Shown here piece by piece: positions 46,206 through 57,973 of a stretch of DNA of 64,000 nucleotides. The notes under the pieces were generated by a model, which was not told the DNA's origin, searched no databases, and saw nothing but the letters and a program-made list of their open reading frames with translations. The stretch comes from Puccinia triticina (taxonomy: Eukaryota; Basidiomycota; Pucciniomycetes; Pucciniales; Pucciniaceae). Positions within the stretch are counted from its first letter, which is position 1. Each line of letters opens with the position of its first letter. Position numbers and translations under genes: made by a program. Where the stretch lies: the NCBI RefSeq assembly GCF_026914185.1, contig NC_070564.1:5890001-5954000 (forward strand), in the 5' to 3' direction.

Positions 46206-47724
46206 ATGTCAGGATTAAACATCCAAGCGACAACCGACAATGTCAGAGCCGCAACCCAACAAACCGCCGCAGAGGCGGGTGAGGGAAGCCAAACGGCCCA
46301 ACCAGGCATGGAACCCCCGCTAGAGCCCGACACAGATTCCAATCCTATGGATCCATCGTTGCAACCCTCCGGGACCAACTCCAAATCCAAAAAGGCACCA
46401 AAACCGCCGAAGGACAAGCCCACCACTAGAGCAGCAGCGAAAGCCAACCCGCCAGCGGCACCGCGCGTCGAGCAAAGCGAAGAAGCCCCAGCGAGAGGAC
46501 TGCTAAAATATCCAGAGATCACCGAGCTACTCGCTAACCCAGCTGGTAAGCAATACCACGCGTCTACCCCCCTAAAGAAAGAGGAAATGACTCTGACCAC
46601 ACACCAAAGCAGAAGTACAGGTTGCAGCGCCCCCCCCCCCCGTGACCGGTGATAGAACCGAGCAATCTCACGAAAGCGTGGCGGCGGAGGCGAAAACGTA
46701 CCTGCTAGAAAGAGCCCTCAAAGCGGAGAAAGCCGGTGATGAAGCGAAGGCCGACCGCTACATGAAGATGTACGAAGCCGTGATCGCCGATCAGCAACCC
46801 AAGCTCAACAAGATGGCCGTGGAGAACGAAGTGCAAGTAAAGTTCACAACCCCCACCATTCCCCAGAAGAGACCCCTACCAATCGTAGAGTCAACCCAAG
46901 TGCGGAACGTGAAGTTCATCGTGGGCCGCTCCAACTCCCACGACGATGGAGGTTTTACTCCGTATTTTCACAAATTATTGCTTGAATGCAAAGGACCCCT
47001 TCCCCTCACTATCTTCAACCGTGAATGGCAGGAACAAGCTTTATCCTACCACTCAAAAAACCGGCCCAAGACAGATGAAACAGCGGCAGGAAAAGGTCTC
47101 TGGTACCACGGATACCCAATCCCAGATGAATTCTCACAAAATTTCTCCGACTGGACTCTCAATCATTGCGGGTTCTATCTAACGGTGCAAGACCGTTATA
47201 ACTATCCGGTCCTAGCGGAATGGATCTTGGCTCACAAAAAGCATTGCAATCGGCTCCATAGAACACGAGGGTTCATGGTAGCCCTTCGCTACGACATACG
47301 GATCCGAAACAATGCATTTGCATTCCGAGTCGAAGAAGATGGAGAGGAGTCGTTCTCAGACATCTCCAAGTTCAAACAAGACACGGCGGATGAGGCGATC
47401 TCTATCTGCAGAGATTTCAACAAGATCGGGCTTCAAGACAACCCTTACGCCCTTGGAGACGGCAAAGTCGGCAGAGACCCGATCAAAGGAATTCGACCAC
47501 CAAAAGCCAAGCAAGCCAACCACCAACCCCACCCCCCCCAGCCCAAACCAAAAGCCAGCCACAAGGAGAACCCGGACGAACCCTCGGCGCACGCCCACGG
47601 ACTTTCGTCTCTCCCGGCCAAGCCAGACCAGAGCCGCGGGCCGAAAGGCAGTGGTTACAAAGGCAATATTTTCAACCCCAACCATACCGGCGGCAGTGTC
47701 CGGAACCAAAACCGCAACCAGTAG
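46206..47724 (+). pseudogene. DIRS gag-like ORF, frameshifted at a C12 tract
   Basis: Two overlapping frames together resemble one gag-like protein. 46206-46652 (Pro/Ala/Lys-rich, KSKKAPKPPKDKPTTRAAAK) breaks at a run of 12 C (46,630-46,641). The second frame continues with helical AAEAKTYLLERALKAEKAGD, then GGFTPYFHKLLLECKGPLPL, QNFSDWTLNHCGFYLTVQD and a basic tail to 47724. The C run may be a sequencing or assembly length error rather than a true mutation. Gag of DIRS elements packages the RNA. No zinc knuckle seen. Confidence 0.6.
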
Positions 47725-47997
47725 GTTCAACCCTCTCACCATCCCAGAATCTCTCCTTAAATCTCTCCTTCCCTCCCTTCTCCTTTCTCCATTATCCCGA
47801 GCTATTTTGTCCTATTCCCTACTCCATTCTTCCAACCTCCCTCTCCACATCTCTTTTGACTCTCACATTATTGAACCCCCCGCGCTCAAGCCAACCCTTC
47901 CAATACTTCATATACCCCCACCTTTTGTACTCGGCAAGTCCGATAATGCTCCCCAAATCCGAAACAATTAAGCAACCCATATCTTTTCTGACAAACC

Positions 47998-49734
47998 GTG
48001 CCTTGTGTGTGCCATAGGTGTAACACCGTTGAGAGCCCCAATCCCCCTGAGCCAACTGAGACACCGGTGAGAACCATTCAGCAAGAGACAAGCCCAAGGT
48101 GGCCCTCAGGTGTAACATGCGAGATGAATATAGCAGAATGGGAAAAAGCCCTGCGTAAAGCAAACCTCCTCCAGGAGTACTCAGATGTCCTCCTTGGTTT
48201 CCGTGACGGATTCCACCAGGGAATACCCGACCACGACCTTGGCCCAGACTGTCCGTACTACCCTCCGCCAAACCACCAAGGAGCACTCCTGGCAAGAGAG
48301 AAAATAGAAGAAACAATAGTGAAAGAGATCGCGGCAGGACGGATGTTCGGCCCATTCACGCACAAACAACTCATGGCAAGATTTGAGTTCTTCAGAACAA
48401 ATCCGCTCGGAGCCGCCATTAACGGTGACGGATCAGTCAGACCTATAAACGACTTATCATTCCCTAGAAACAATCCACAAATCCCATTGGTTAACTCCTT
48501 TGTCGACAAACTGGACTACCTGACAACTTGGGACGACTTTGAAAAGACATCCCGCTTCTTCCGGAGCCAAACACAACCCCTCCTCCTCGCCATCTTTGAT
48601 TGGGAGAAGGCATATCGCCAGATCCCTACAGCCGAATGCCAGTGGAAGTACCTTATGGTCAAAGACTTCAACGGCGGCATCCTGATTGACACCAGGATCG
48701 CCTTTGGCGGAGTGGCGGGCTGCGGCTCTTTCGGTAGACCAGCGGATGCCTGGAAAGAACTTATGCTGAAGGAATTCGATCTGGTCAACGTTTTCCGATG
48801 GGTTGATGACAACTTATTTGTGAAAACCCTCCACTCCAAGGTCGAGATGGACCACATTGTGAAACGCTCAGAACAGCTTGGAGTCAAGACAAACTCCTCC
48901 AAATTTTCCCCATTCAAAGAAGAACAAAAATACATAGGATTCGTGTGGAACGCCACTAGGAAAACGGTCCGGCTCCCAGACGACAAGAAGTACCAGCGGG
49001 TACAACAGGTAAAAGAATTCCTGGTCCCAGAAGCCAAATTCCACTACGAACAGGTGGAGCAACTAGCGGGCCGTCTAAACCACGTATCCTACATCCTTCC
49101 ACAACTGAGATGCTACCTGAACAGCCTCTACAGATGGATGAACGGATGGATGCGCAGAGAAACACAACAGTCTATCCCGAAGGACGTTAAGACAGACCTA
49201 GAATACTGGCTGACAACCCTGCTCCAGTACAAGGAAACTCGAATGATACAGAACCCAGATCCGATAGAAATCGGGTGGGTGGGGGACGCTTCTACCGGTT
49301 TCGGAATCAGAGTCCTCATTGGTAAGCAATGGGCCCAATTTCAACTCACTCAAGGATGGAACATCGGCCCAGAACCCAAGAGAGATATTGCATGGCTGGA
49401 AACCGTTGCGATAAGACTAGGACTTATTGTTCTGCAATGTCTGGGCATCCGACCAGGGAAAACCCTTATTGTATGGACTGACAATACAACAACAGAAACA
49501 GTGATACGTCAGAGGAAGTCGAGACACCCGGCGGTAAACGAGGAGTGGAAAATAATCCAGAAAATACTTGTAGACATGGAGTTAGATATAGTTTCCCAAC
49601 GTGTCACCTCTAAGGAGAACGCCGCTGGCAGGTTATCAAGAGGCGACAGAACCGGTCACGATACCCAGTTTCAAGTCGCGATAACGGTCCCCTGGGATCT
49701 AGAGTGTAGACTGTTTCAAGTGCTTATTGCGTAG
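47998..49734 (+). CDS. DIRS reverse transcriptase–RNase H
   Basis: An uninterrupted frame of 578 codons; the first ATG in frame is at 48,124 (MNIAEWEKALRK). RT motifs include GSVRPINDLSFP, LLAIFDWEKAYRQIP, IAFGGVAGCGSFGRPADAW and the active-site box FRWVDDNLFV (VDD in place of YxDD). RNase H follows with WVGDASTGFG, AWLETVAIRL, IVWTDNTTTE and ENAAGRLSRG, giving the D–E–D set. Copies the element RNA into DNA. Ends 120 bases before the recombinase ATG. No defect seen in this frame. Confidence 0.85.
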   Translation: MPCVCHRCNTVESPNPPEPTETPVRTIQQETSPRWPSGVTCEMNIAEWEKALRKANLLQEYSDVLLGFRDGFHQGIPDHDLGPDCPYYPPPNHQGALLAREKIEETIVKEIAAGRMFGPFTHKQLMARFEFFRTNPLGAAINGDGSVRPINDLSFPRNNPQIPLVNSFVDKLDYLTTWDDFEKTSRFFRSQTQPLLLAIFDWEKAYRQIPTAECQWKYLMVKDFNGGILIDTRIAFGGVAGCGSFGRPADAWKELMLKEFDLVNVFRWVDDNLFVKTLHSKVEMDHIVKRSEQLGVKTNSSKFSPFKEEQKYIGFVWNATRKTVRLPDDKKYQRVQQVKEFLVPEAKFHYEQVEQLAGRLNHVSYILPQLRCYLNSLYRWMNGWMRRETQQSIPKDVKTDLEYWLTTLLQYKETRMIQNPDPIEIGWVGDASTGFGIRVLIGKQWAQFQLTQGWNIGPEPKRDIAWLETVAIRLGLIVLQCLGIRPGKTLIVWTDNTTTETVIRQRKSRHPAVNEEWKIIQKILVDMELDIVSQRVTSKENAAGRLSRGDRTGHDTQFQVAITVPWDLECRLFQVLIA

Positions 49735-49854
49735 TGTTTCAGAGCCTCCTACCCATTGTTTCCCTTCCTTCTCTCTTACCCGGAATGCATATATAAGAAC
49801 GTCCCCAATGACTTTCAAGTCGGTCTTGTGTACCCTCCCCTAAGTGCGCACACC

Positions 49855-50932
49855 ATGTCATCAGCTGACTGGCTGAACAGCCTGAAGGACTTAGCTCGCA
49901 ACGGCTCCAGACCAAGAGATTTAGTCCCTCAAGATAAACACTTCCTCCTTGGATACCGTTGGAATACTCTAGCCTGTTATAACTCAGCCATTTGGAAATA
50001 CCTCAAGTTTGCAGAGGAAACCAACAGGGTCCCCTTTGCTCTCCCTTTATCCGCTGAAGACATCTACGATTTCTGTTACTGGGTGGGAAGGACGTTTGAG
50101 GCTCCCGCTAGCCACAAAGTCTCCTCGGTGACCCTAGCCAAATACCTAGCCGGCATTCAAATGTGGCACGTCATGCACAACGCCCCCTTCCCCCAAGAGA
50201 CCAAAAACAAAGTGACAGTCTTCCTGAAATCTTCTGCGTACATTGACGCTGAAACCGCGAACCGTCCAAAAAAGAAGGCAGTCATGATCAGACACCTTGT
50301 TATGTTGGCCACAGCGTGGATTAAAGGGACAGAATTCCAGAAAGCCCTCCTCGACATGTATATCGTTGCCTTCTGGGGCCTCGCTCAACTTGGTGAACTC
50401 ACGTACAACAAAAAGTCAGGACCCCTCAGAAGATCCGCGGCAGTCCTAATCAGCGACGTATCAATCCGACCCAACGGTCCCGCTAGGAGAGCGACGGTCG
50501 AAATCAGAGGCGCTAAGACAGCCGATCCCGGTGTCTCTCAGAAACTAAACCTCTCTGAAATGAAGATAATGTTATGCCCTATACTGGCACTTGAGCGTAG
50601 GATCCAAGACGCCAACGGGAGTGAGACTTCACTTTTCGGTTATTGGGAGGCTGGGGAGCGGGTCCACATCACCAAATCGGCCGCCTGCCGCACCCTGACT
50701 CAATTCTGAGACTCGCATGGATGCTCTGGCATCTCAGGACACTCCTTTAGAGTAGGAGGCGCATCACTCCGCCACGCGACTGGGGTCAAGAAGGAAGAAC
50801 TATGCTGGTTAGGCCGGTGGGAATCCAACTGCTACAAATTGTATCTCCGCAAATATACCACAGAAGACCAGACAGACACCAGGACTATCTTCCACGAGCT
50901 AAAGGACTGCTGGGCAAAAGGAGAACCGAAAT
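49855..50932 (+). pseudogene. DIRS tyrosine recombinase, stop and lost catalytic Arg
   Basis: The frame opens MSSADWLNSLKDLARNG at 49855 and runs to a TGA at 50707, then continues in frame to 50932. The core domain has DMYIVAFWGLAQLGELTY, where relatives carry Arg in A-R-L-G-E-L; here it is Gln (CAA). After the TGA come the box-II motif GHSFRVGGASL and the nucleophile region CYKLYLRKY. The recombinase of DIRS elements joins circular DNA to the chromosome. The copy should be inactive for two reasons: the internal stop removes the HxxR and Tyr, and the first catalytic Arg is gone. CGA to CAA is a C-to-T change in TCG context on the other strand. Confidence 0.75.
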
Positions 50933-51408
50933 GAATTCCATTATCCATGCAATGATACTCTTTCAACGAGGTCAAAATGCAGTTGGGCAGGGTGGTGGGC
51001 TCTAGGCTAACCAAATAGCCAGAGTGGTGGGTCTAGCCCCCTTGCCCTAACACCTCCGGTGTCTTTCTGCTCCGGGAGGTCCCGCTCCGCTGCCCTCTCC
51101 CCCCTTGGGAGCTCCACGCTGTCAAGTCTTCCGCCCCGGGAGTCTTGAGGCGAGAGAGATGACACAGTGGACCGGGGATGAAACCTCCCCCCAACCCACA
51201 CACGGGAGTCTTGGGAAACCACTCCCTGGTTTCCGGGACTCCCCAAATGTGAGCTGATTGAAACTTGACAAGTGAAATTACCTAGTTGTCTAAGCGTCCG
51301 GCCTGACCCGCGGAAAAGGGCGTGCACACGCCCTCCCGGGAAGGGCCGCTGCGGCGAACCGGTAGGTACGCAGCAGAAGCAGTCCCTGCTGGCCAGAGAC
51401 CTCCCTGA

Positions 51409-51776
51409 GAGCATCCGCATCCGTGGCTAGATTAGCCTGGGCTAACTAGCTCGGATTACGATTGGAATAGGCTAATCCAATCGGCCATCCGCATGGGTGG
51501 GGATTAGCGGGTCCGAGGCTGTTGGAGGTTATGTGTTTAGGTGCCTATATGTTATGTGTTTGGCACCTAAACACATAAAGCTCATGCTAACAAGCATGAT
51601 GAATATTCATTTTGGGATTAGTCCCAGGATTAGTGGGGGCTAGATTTATACCCCACTAGCTCCAAACGGAGCTCCGGGTTAAGTTGATCCCCGGTTGATC
51701 CAACCCAATGCGGGTGCGGGGTCGAACTAAGTGCCCTAATCCGGGCTAACTTAGCGCCCGGTGCGGATGGTCTGAG
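51409..51776. repeat. About 370-bp inverted-repeat element (MITE)
   Basis: The left end (CATCCGCATCCGTGGCTAG, then ATTAGCCTGGGCTAAC) is an imperfect inverted copy of the right end (CTAATCCGGGCTAACTTAG, then CGCCCGGTGCGGATGG). An inner hairpin lies at about 51,530-51,577 with arms TTATGTGTTTAGGTGCC and GGCACCTAAACACATAA. No coding frame. It lies at the 3' edge of the DIRS element. Confidence 0.6.
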
Positions 51777-51800
51777 GCGTCTAGGTCAAAATGGACTATG

Positions 51801-51962
51801 CATGCATAGGCCCCGTTTGGAGCCGATATAATCTGGGCAACATATGAGTTTTTTTGCCTGACATCCTATGTGACATCTGATCAGGTCCACCAAAACTTGA
51901 TCAGATGTCACAAAATTCCAGATTATATTGCACAATTATATTGGCTCCAAATGGGGCCTTAA
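51801..51962. repeat. 160-bp MITE, GGCCCC(G/A)TTTGG family
   Basis: The ends GGCCCCGTTTGGAGCC and GGCTCCAAATGGGGCC are inverted, and the arms continue with ATATAATCTGG / CCAGATTATAT. The same end motif occurs in the element at 60,665-61,218. Confidence 0.7.
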
Positions 51963-53130
51963 TGCCTTGCAAGTGATTTCATAAACTTTGTGATGTTCCA
52001 AATACTGTTTATTTTGTTATATTCATTCTTCTGAAGTCATTTAATTTTTGCACACTCATTCTTGAATCTTCATGACTTCAAGTTTGTGGGTTGGCCTTCT
52101 AGAATGAGCTTTTGGGGGTGCCAATGTTTCTGTCCAGTGACTGTACACCAAATGTTGCTCTCTACCATTTTCTTTTCAGAAATTCAAACAGTAGAGTGCC
52201 TCATACAGCTACAATGCCAAGAAGACTTTCAAGTCAACTTACCTAAGTCCCGCATGAAAACGGACGGGGACAGCCGAAGGGGGCCGTGGCTAGGGCGACA
52301 CAGTCAAGGGGGTGCAGCCTGGAGGTCCCCATGATAATTTCTTTGATGCCTGTTGTCCATCGATTGAAAATCAAAAGGACATGCAGGTCGCTTTCCCGTT
52401 GCCGGTTGCTGTGTGCATCCTTTGCTGTCCTTTGGTTGCCAAGCTCCTATTTACATTTCCCCTTCTTCCTCACAGCCTGATTCCCTGCTTCTGTGGGGAT
52501 ATGAGAAACGTGGACATGTTTTGATTGATACAGCATATCGTTACACATCCTCCCTAGCCCAGGGTCGCCCTGAGTCCGCTCGGAGTCAACTGAGGCACCC
52601 CTCCTCAACGATGCGCTGTCAATTCATCAAATCAAGCCGATTGTGACTAGATTTGAACCAGTGTTCCGCACACCGTCTCCTGTTAGCTCCCGAGGTTTAC
52701 AAGTCACCCGACCACCCAGACAACTGTATGACGCGATAGCTTCCATGGTGTCTTGTCTGTTGATCCGCCGGCTCTAATTTGTAGCTTGACACCCGGCGAC
52801 AGCTCCAGGCCAAACTGAAGCGTCCCAGCCGATCATAAACAAAGCTAACAAACCAGCTGGTTCTTTTTTTCTGTAGCACTGCCGTAGTAAAACTCAATCA
52901 TGCTCAGCAGATCATAGCTATACGTCCCTCACACTCATCGCCTCAGTGCACTGTGCTGGCTCACGAGTACACACTCCCACCTGCCTCCCCGGTCTATGAG
53001 GCGGCACTGCTTTCAAGCTTGAAAAGCTCCCCGAACCCTGCCTTCGTCTCGCCCTCTCGAACCACATTTGCAGACGGCCCCATCCAGATAACCTTGAGCA
53101 GAACCTGTATACGCGCGATTCAAGAGCCAA
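51963..53130. other. Intergenic, no gene supported
   Basis: About 1.2 kb with only short open frames (e.g. 52,062-52,334, 52,286-52,646, 52,918-53,130). A motif ACCTAAGTCCCGC near 52,240 recalls the AACTTAACTAAG MITE family but has no inverted partner I can find. Confidence 0.35.
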
Positions 53131-53748
53131 ACCCTCGAAGGGAGATTAAAAAAACCCTTTCAATCGCCTGCTCGACCGACAAACCCACATCATCCCTGAG
53201 CCCTTGCTACCCTCATCCAAACATAGTTACAAGCATATATATCCAGTCCTTTTAACTGGAGCCGGCTCACAACCACCTCACCGCAACAGTTCAGTAACCA
53301 GATCCTTTTTACCAATCCGTTTCCGACTGGATACAAAACTCCTACAGCTGTCCACTCTTGTCAAGTCCCTCGAACATATTCTTTCATAATACTTTCTGTC
53401 GAATCCTGTTTCCCCTGCGCTTGGACTAGACCCACCGCGAACTCTTCATTCTCAACCTCAAGTACATCGTCTCAGTCATCTGTCCTCCGCCCGCACCATA
53501 CTGAACGAAGCAAACTGAGGCTCTTCCACTGTTGAACGTCTCTCTCCAGCCGTAAGTTTTTATACGTAGTAATCGTGCTCATCCCTTAAGAGAAATCTGC
53601 TATACTGATTCTCTTCCAGGTAAACGCTTTCTTTCAGGTTAATCTCGCCTCCAGCCTACCGTCCCAACTTCCCTCGCCAACTACCTCCGCGACTTGAGGC
53701 GGTAAAAATCCGATCGAACCCCCAAAAGGAAAAACCAGAAAAGAAAGG

Positions 53749-54018
53749 ATGGTCCGAAGACGAGCCTCAGCCCCATCGGCTTTAATGCTCCAACCAGCAA
53801 CAGTCCCGCTGGTCAGAGGCCAGCCGAAATTCGTTTTGCCCTCACCACCCTCCGAATACGCTATCATCCATCTGGCCGACCATCGCAAGCTGTCCGATAA
53901 CTACCATAAGCACAAGCTCGAACCATTGAAGGAATTGCCCCGCTTAAAAGACTTCAAGGTGGCCTACATCAAATGCGATACCTCCTCAACACCCTCGCGG
54001 TCACTTATCAGCGCCTAG
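53749..54018 (+). CDS. Small protein of unknown function, 89 aa
   Basis: A single-exon frame starting at an ATG in good context (AAAGGATGG): MVRRRASAPSALMLQPATV at the start, with EYAIIHLADHRKLSDNYHKH and LPRLKDFKVAYIKC further on. A probable 5'UTR intron precedes it (CGTAAGT at about 53,550; TTCTTCCAG near 53,619). An AATAAA poly(A) signal follows at about 54,055, 40 bases after the stop. Basic N-terminus, no signal peptide or membrane helix, no recognised domain. Gene-like context (leader intron, start context, poly(A) signal) supports expression, but it could be the 3' exon of a longer gene with upstream exons between 53,000 and 53,550. Confidence 0.45.
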   Translation: MVRRRASAPSALMLQPATVPLVRGQPKFVLPSPPSEYAIIHLADHRKLSDNYHKHKLEPLKELPRLKDFKVAYIKCDTSSTPSRSLISA

Positions 54019-54029
54019 TTCTCCTTTTT

Positions 54030-55050
54030 TATTTGTTTTTTTTGATAAAAACTACAATAAAAAAGTAAACTTACAAAGCCATAAATGTTCGTTCTTGTTT
54101 TTACCCCATACACACAAATGTAAACCACGTCCATCTGCGTATGTTATAATTTTTGGTGCCGCATACGTATTTTGTATTTTTTCTTCTCTTGATTGGGACA
54201 TTTTCTTTTCTCAATGTTCATGTGTGTTCTTCCGTCATCTAACATCCATAGATGATTTGGATGCACAAATATATTTAAAACACACAAACATAAATATATA
54301 AACACAAACTGTAAACAACCAAGGTTGAAAAATATCACTATTATTTTCTTTTTTTACTCTGACTTGTGTTCCATCTGATTTATCTGGACCAATCTCTTTG
54401 CTCACTTGCGTGATGATTACCTTCATTGATAAATATTATGTAGTAGTATCAAGTGAAGCACAAGGGCCTGGATCCAGCGGGAACTATCACCCAGGGCATC
54501 TTGGCATCTGCCCTGCAACAACAAATTAGGGGGGTTCATGTTGGCAAAAATCAGCTGCTGATTTTGTCTGCTCATGCACGCTTCAGTAGGGTTTATGCAT
54601 GGTACATTGCTTCCAAAGGGGAGCTGCCGGCCACCAGAACCTTGTAGCTTTCTCAGGATACACAAAATCTGTGGGTGATGGTTTTGTCATTGATGACTGA
54701 TTCTGTCAGCCTTAGAGATACATCAAGTATCCAAAAGACTGCAATAACTTAGTAAATAATAATAATTATTAAATTATTATTGCAGAATCAGATTCCTCAT
54801 CATAAATTAAGGGGGGTCACCCACTTAAAGTACCCCCTTATTCCTATTCCTTCATGTACTAATTGTATAAATAAGAATTGGCCCCAGAAAGCGCCCAAAA
54901 ATAGTATTACATACAAAAATTTAGTAAAACAAACAATGTACATAAAATTAAACTGTTGTACATTAATGAGTAATATTACTCGTGTAAAAATACCCCGTGA
55001 AAGTATTATGTAGACTTCTACTGAAGCTCTTTCACATGACAATTGGTTAT
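54030..55050. other. AT-rich intergenic
   Basis: No gene supported. Includes an AAT/ATT-rich palindromic stretch at about 54,745-54,785. Confidence 0.4.
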
Positions 55051-55053
55051 AAA

Positions 55054-55260
55054 CATGTCATGTGACAGAGTCAAGGAAATTAGTCTATTACAATACAATT
55101 AAATTACCCACAGCCAAGCCCTTTTCACGGCTACACCCCTGGATACTCCCATAGGGAGAAAAGGACTCAGTGTTTACGCCCACTGAAGTCCCCTCTATAA
55201 ATAGAGGCCTATTTGGCCCTCAGGAAAAGATCCCCCAGACCATTCACCGCCCATAAACTG
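55054..55260 (+). promoter_or_regulatory. TATA-containing, LTR-promoter-like segment
   Basis: CTATAAATAGAGG at about 55,194 is a strong TATA match. It is followed by a C-rich leader and preceded by TGTCATGTGACAG, which could be an LTR start. No adjoining gag/pol frame is present, so a solo LTR is possible but not shown. Confidence 0.3.
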
Positions 55261-55919
55261 TAAGTTTGCCGTGAATATTCTCTTTTGCTACATTTGTAGC
55301 CACTTTTCCTTATAAACCATCCCCAGCACGTAAAAATCCACTGGATTAAACCCTTTAAATCATCAAAAATCCCTTATTAGCATATTTAAAGCTTTATCCT
55401 TATAAGTAGTTGCCGTAAGACCACCGCCTCTGTCAAGCAGCCAATCAGTTTAAGCGCTTACCACCTACTTTTACGCCAAATTAATTCCCTGTAATTAATA
55501 ATTACATAATTAATTCCTCCTCTGTTACAGAGTGTTAAAACCCTTGTAGTGGCCATATTAGCCACGTAACAAGTTTGGTAACTTAAATTACCAGTGTTTA
55601 TATCAGTACAGTTATAGTACTAGGGCCCAAAACCCTTATTTTGACGGGTTTTCTGCCCTAAGTTTCATAAACAGAGCTGTCAGATTCCAAAATCAGCCTT
55701 AAGTGAATGGACCCCACCCAGTAAAATCACTTTGTGGAGAGCATCAATTTCCACCTTTGAAATCTGACATGCCAAACCCTGGCCTGCTGCCACTGACAAC
55801 ATGGGCAACCCCATTTTTATTTTCATACCATTGATTAGTGGAGGACTTCCTGTCAATCTGGAAGTCAGATCTGGGTGTACAGATTTTGGATTTCACAGGG
55901 AAATATAGGTACACAACGC

Positions 55920-57745
55920 TGTAGGAACAATGGTGAAAGAATTTTGCTACGGAAAGCGTAGCACAGCGCTTTTTGGCCTGGCTGCACTGAACTATTTTGC
56001 AGCTTTTTGGGGCTACACTTGCACTTTTTGGGCCAAGCGTGTAGATTTTGTGTTTTTTAGCCACTATTTATAGCCATAAAATAGCGCAAAAGAGCTGCAC
56101 TAATGCTAAAAAAAGTGCGCTGTGGTAGACAGAAAAGTGAAAAATCAAAAGTTTTTCTCATACACATATTTACTCACCCTAGGCCTCAAGATACCACCGA
56201 ATAGACCTAAGAAATGGATTCTATGGCCAATTTTACCTCTATTCATCACTGTAAGCGTCACTGTAACCCCGCTGGATTGGAAGTTACACCCTCATGGACA
56301 CGGCCAGCCCCAGTCATCAACCTGTCACACCCCTCAAGTCACCTTTCCCAGGTTTATGCTACTCAGCCCCAGCCAAACACATACTCTTTTCTATCCCTCT
56401 TATCTCCACTGCATATGCAGGGGAACAACCCCATTTCTTCTGTATTTGACATGTCCCCGCTTCATTTATGCACCCCTTTCAGCTGCATGCAGTCTTCTGA
56501 CCCCATTTCTGCACTCCTTGCATTAGTCTGACACCACTCATGCACCCCTTGCATGAGGTACCCCTGTATTTGACATTTCCCTGCTTTGTTTATGCACTCC
56601 TTGCATTAGTATGACATCATCTTTCATTTCTCAACCCACTTTTTGCCTGTATTTAGTATCTTCTGACACCACTTGTACACAGCCCACCAGCTAAAATCCC
56701 TCATCCAGGGCACCCCTTGTAGCTAAAATCCCTCACATTTGTCTATATAAGGAGCTCTCTCCCCCCAGTTGTTTTTCCCTCAGCTCACTACTCCCCAGTT
56801 ATTTACATACCACCTTCACACTTACCATCACATCCATACATCACCACAACCCTCATACTTGTAAATAACCACTGAAATCACTCTAAACTCTCACATACCT
56901 GTTGTCAAACAAATTCATCTGGAACAAGACCAGACCTATCACTTGATTAAAACTTGCCAAGCTTAGCTTGGTGGGTCTTGTTATCTGATAGTATAGAAGG
57001 GCAGAGTTTGCACCTCCATCATCCCCTTCTCCATTCAGCAAAAGGGTTTCGCAACCACTTTTGAGTCTTACAGCGCTGCACTCTTTTACAGCGTTTTCAA
57101 AGCACTGTTTTACTCTTTTTTTCCGGCAGGGATGGGGGGGAGGTAGCTGTTATTTTGTACTTCATGGGGTATTACCATTGGGGAAAAAAAAACACCTGCA
57201 TTTAGTGATTTTTTTTGCACCTGAAATTTGGTTTAATATGAGACCCATCAATTGGAGTCTGACATTCAGAGGTATGGTTATGAATATCTAACTAAACAAG
57301 TATGCATATGTACATAAGGCAAGCTGCCTCCAGCATCTAGTGGCACCCTGTAGCGCATTGAGGCTGCTGGGCAGCTACACTTTTGTAGTGCAAAAGAGCA
57401 TGTGGCACATTGAGTCTGCTGCACAGAGAAGCTTTTGTAGCGCATTGAGGCTTCTGCACAGCTACGCTTTTGTAGCGCAAAAGTGCACGTGGCGCACAAA
57501 TAGCTGGAATAAAGTGCTTTTGCACTGCGCTGCGCTATTTTGTAGCAAAAGCGCAGCTTTTTGCGCTGCCCTTGTGCTGTTTCACCGGGGAAAAAAGCGC
57601 CTGTGAGCTACATTTAGCCGTAGCGCAGCTTTTTATGGCTGCGCTACAGCTTTTTGGGAGGGGCACGTAGCAGGTACCTGCTGCGCTGCGCTAAAACAGG
57701 CGCTTTTTGTAGCACAGCGTAGCCTTTCACCATTGGTAGGAATAC
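55920..57745. mobile_element. 1.8-kb inverted-repeat element rich in GCGCTACA motifs
   Basis: The terminal motif ATGGTGAAAG (about 55,929) is inverted as CTTTCACCAT (about 57,733). About 200 bases inside each end are dominated by TGTAGC/GCTACA and GCGC motifs (GCGTAGCACAGCGC on the left; GCGCTTTTTGTAGCACAGCG on the right). The interior holds a TATATAAGG box near 56,746 and a long C/A-rich leader but no transposase. Non-autonomous. Confidence 0.55.
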
Positions 57746-57973
57746 AGGCCCAGACCCAGACCTGCAGCAATCGGCAAGGAAGCTTGTGCGGTTAGCCAAA
57801 AAAGCAAAACCAGCTGCTAAGAAAGGTAAGCCCCTTTTGCAGTCCAAAAACGCAAGACCTAACCCAGGCAGAAAATTTAAAAGTGTTGCTACAACAATTA
57901 AAGAAGAATAATCTGCCACAAAATTATGAGAAAAGTGCTGCAATCTAAGCTAGCTTTGGCAAGTAGTATAGGA

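Larger units (their letters stand above)
45780..51400 (+). mobile_element. DIRS-type tyrosine-recombinase retroelement, degraded
   Basis: Gene order gag-like, RT–RNase H, tyrosine recombinase on one strand, without a DDE integrase or chromodomain, is the DIRS order. Flanks are GC-rich, non-coding and unlike the neighbours (45,660-46,000 and 51,030-51,420); I could not resolve inverted or split direct terminal repeats by eye, so the ends are approximate. Confidence 0.75.

Noticed and set aside
47312..47971. 219-codon + frame overlapping the DIRS gag-like ORF
   Set aside because: Shifted-frame reading of the gag tail, Ser/Leu/Pro-rich; the gag frame has the better composition, though a short overlap feeding into RT cannot be excluded.
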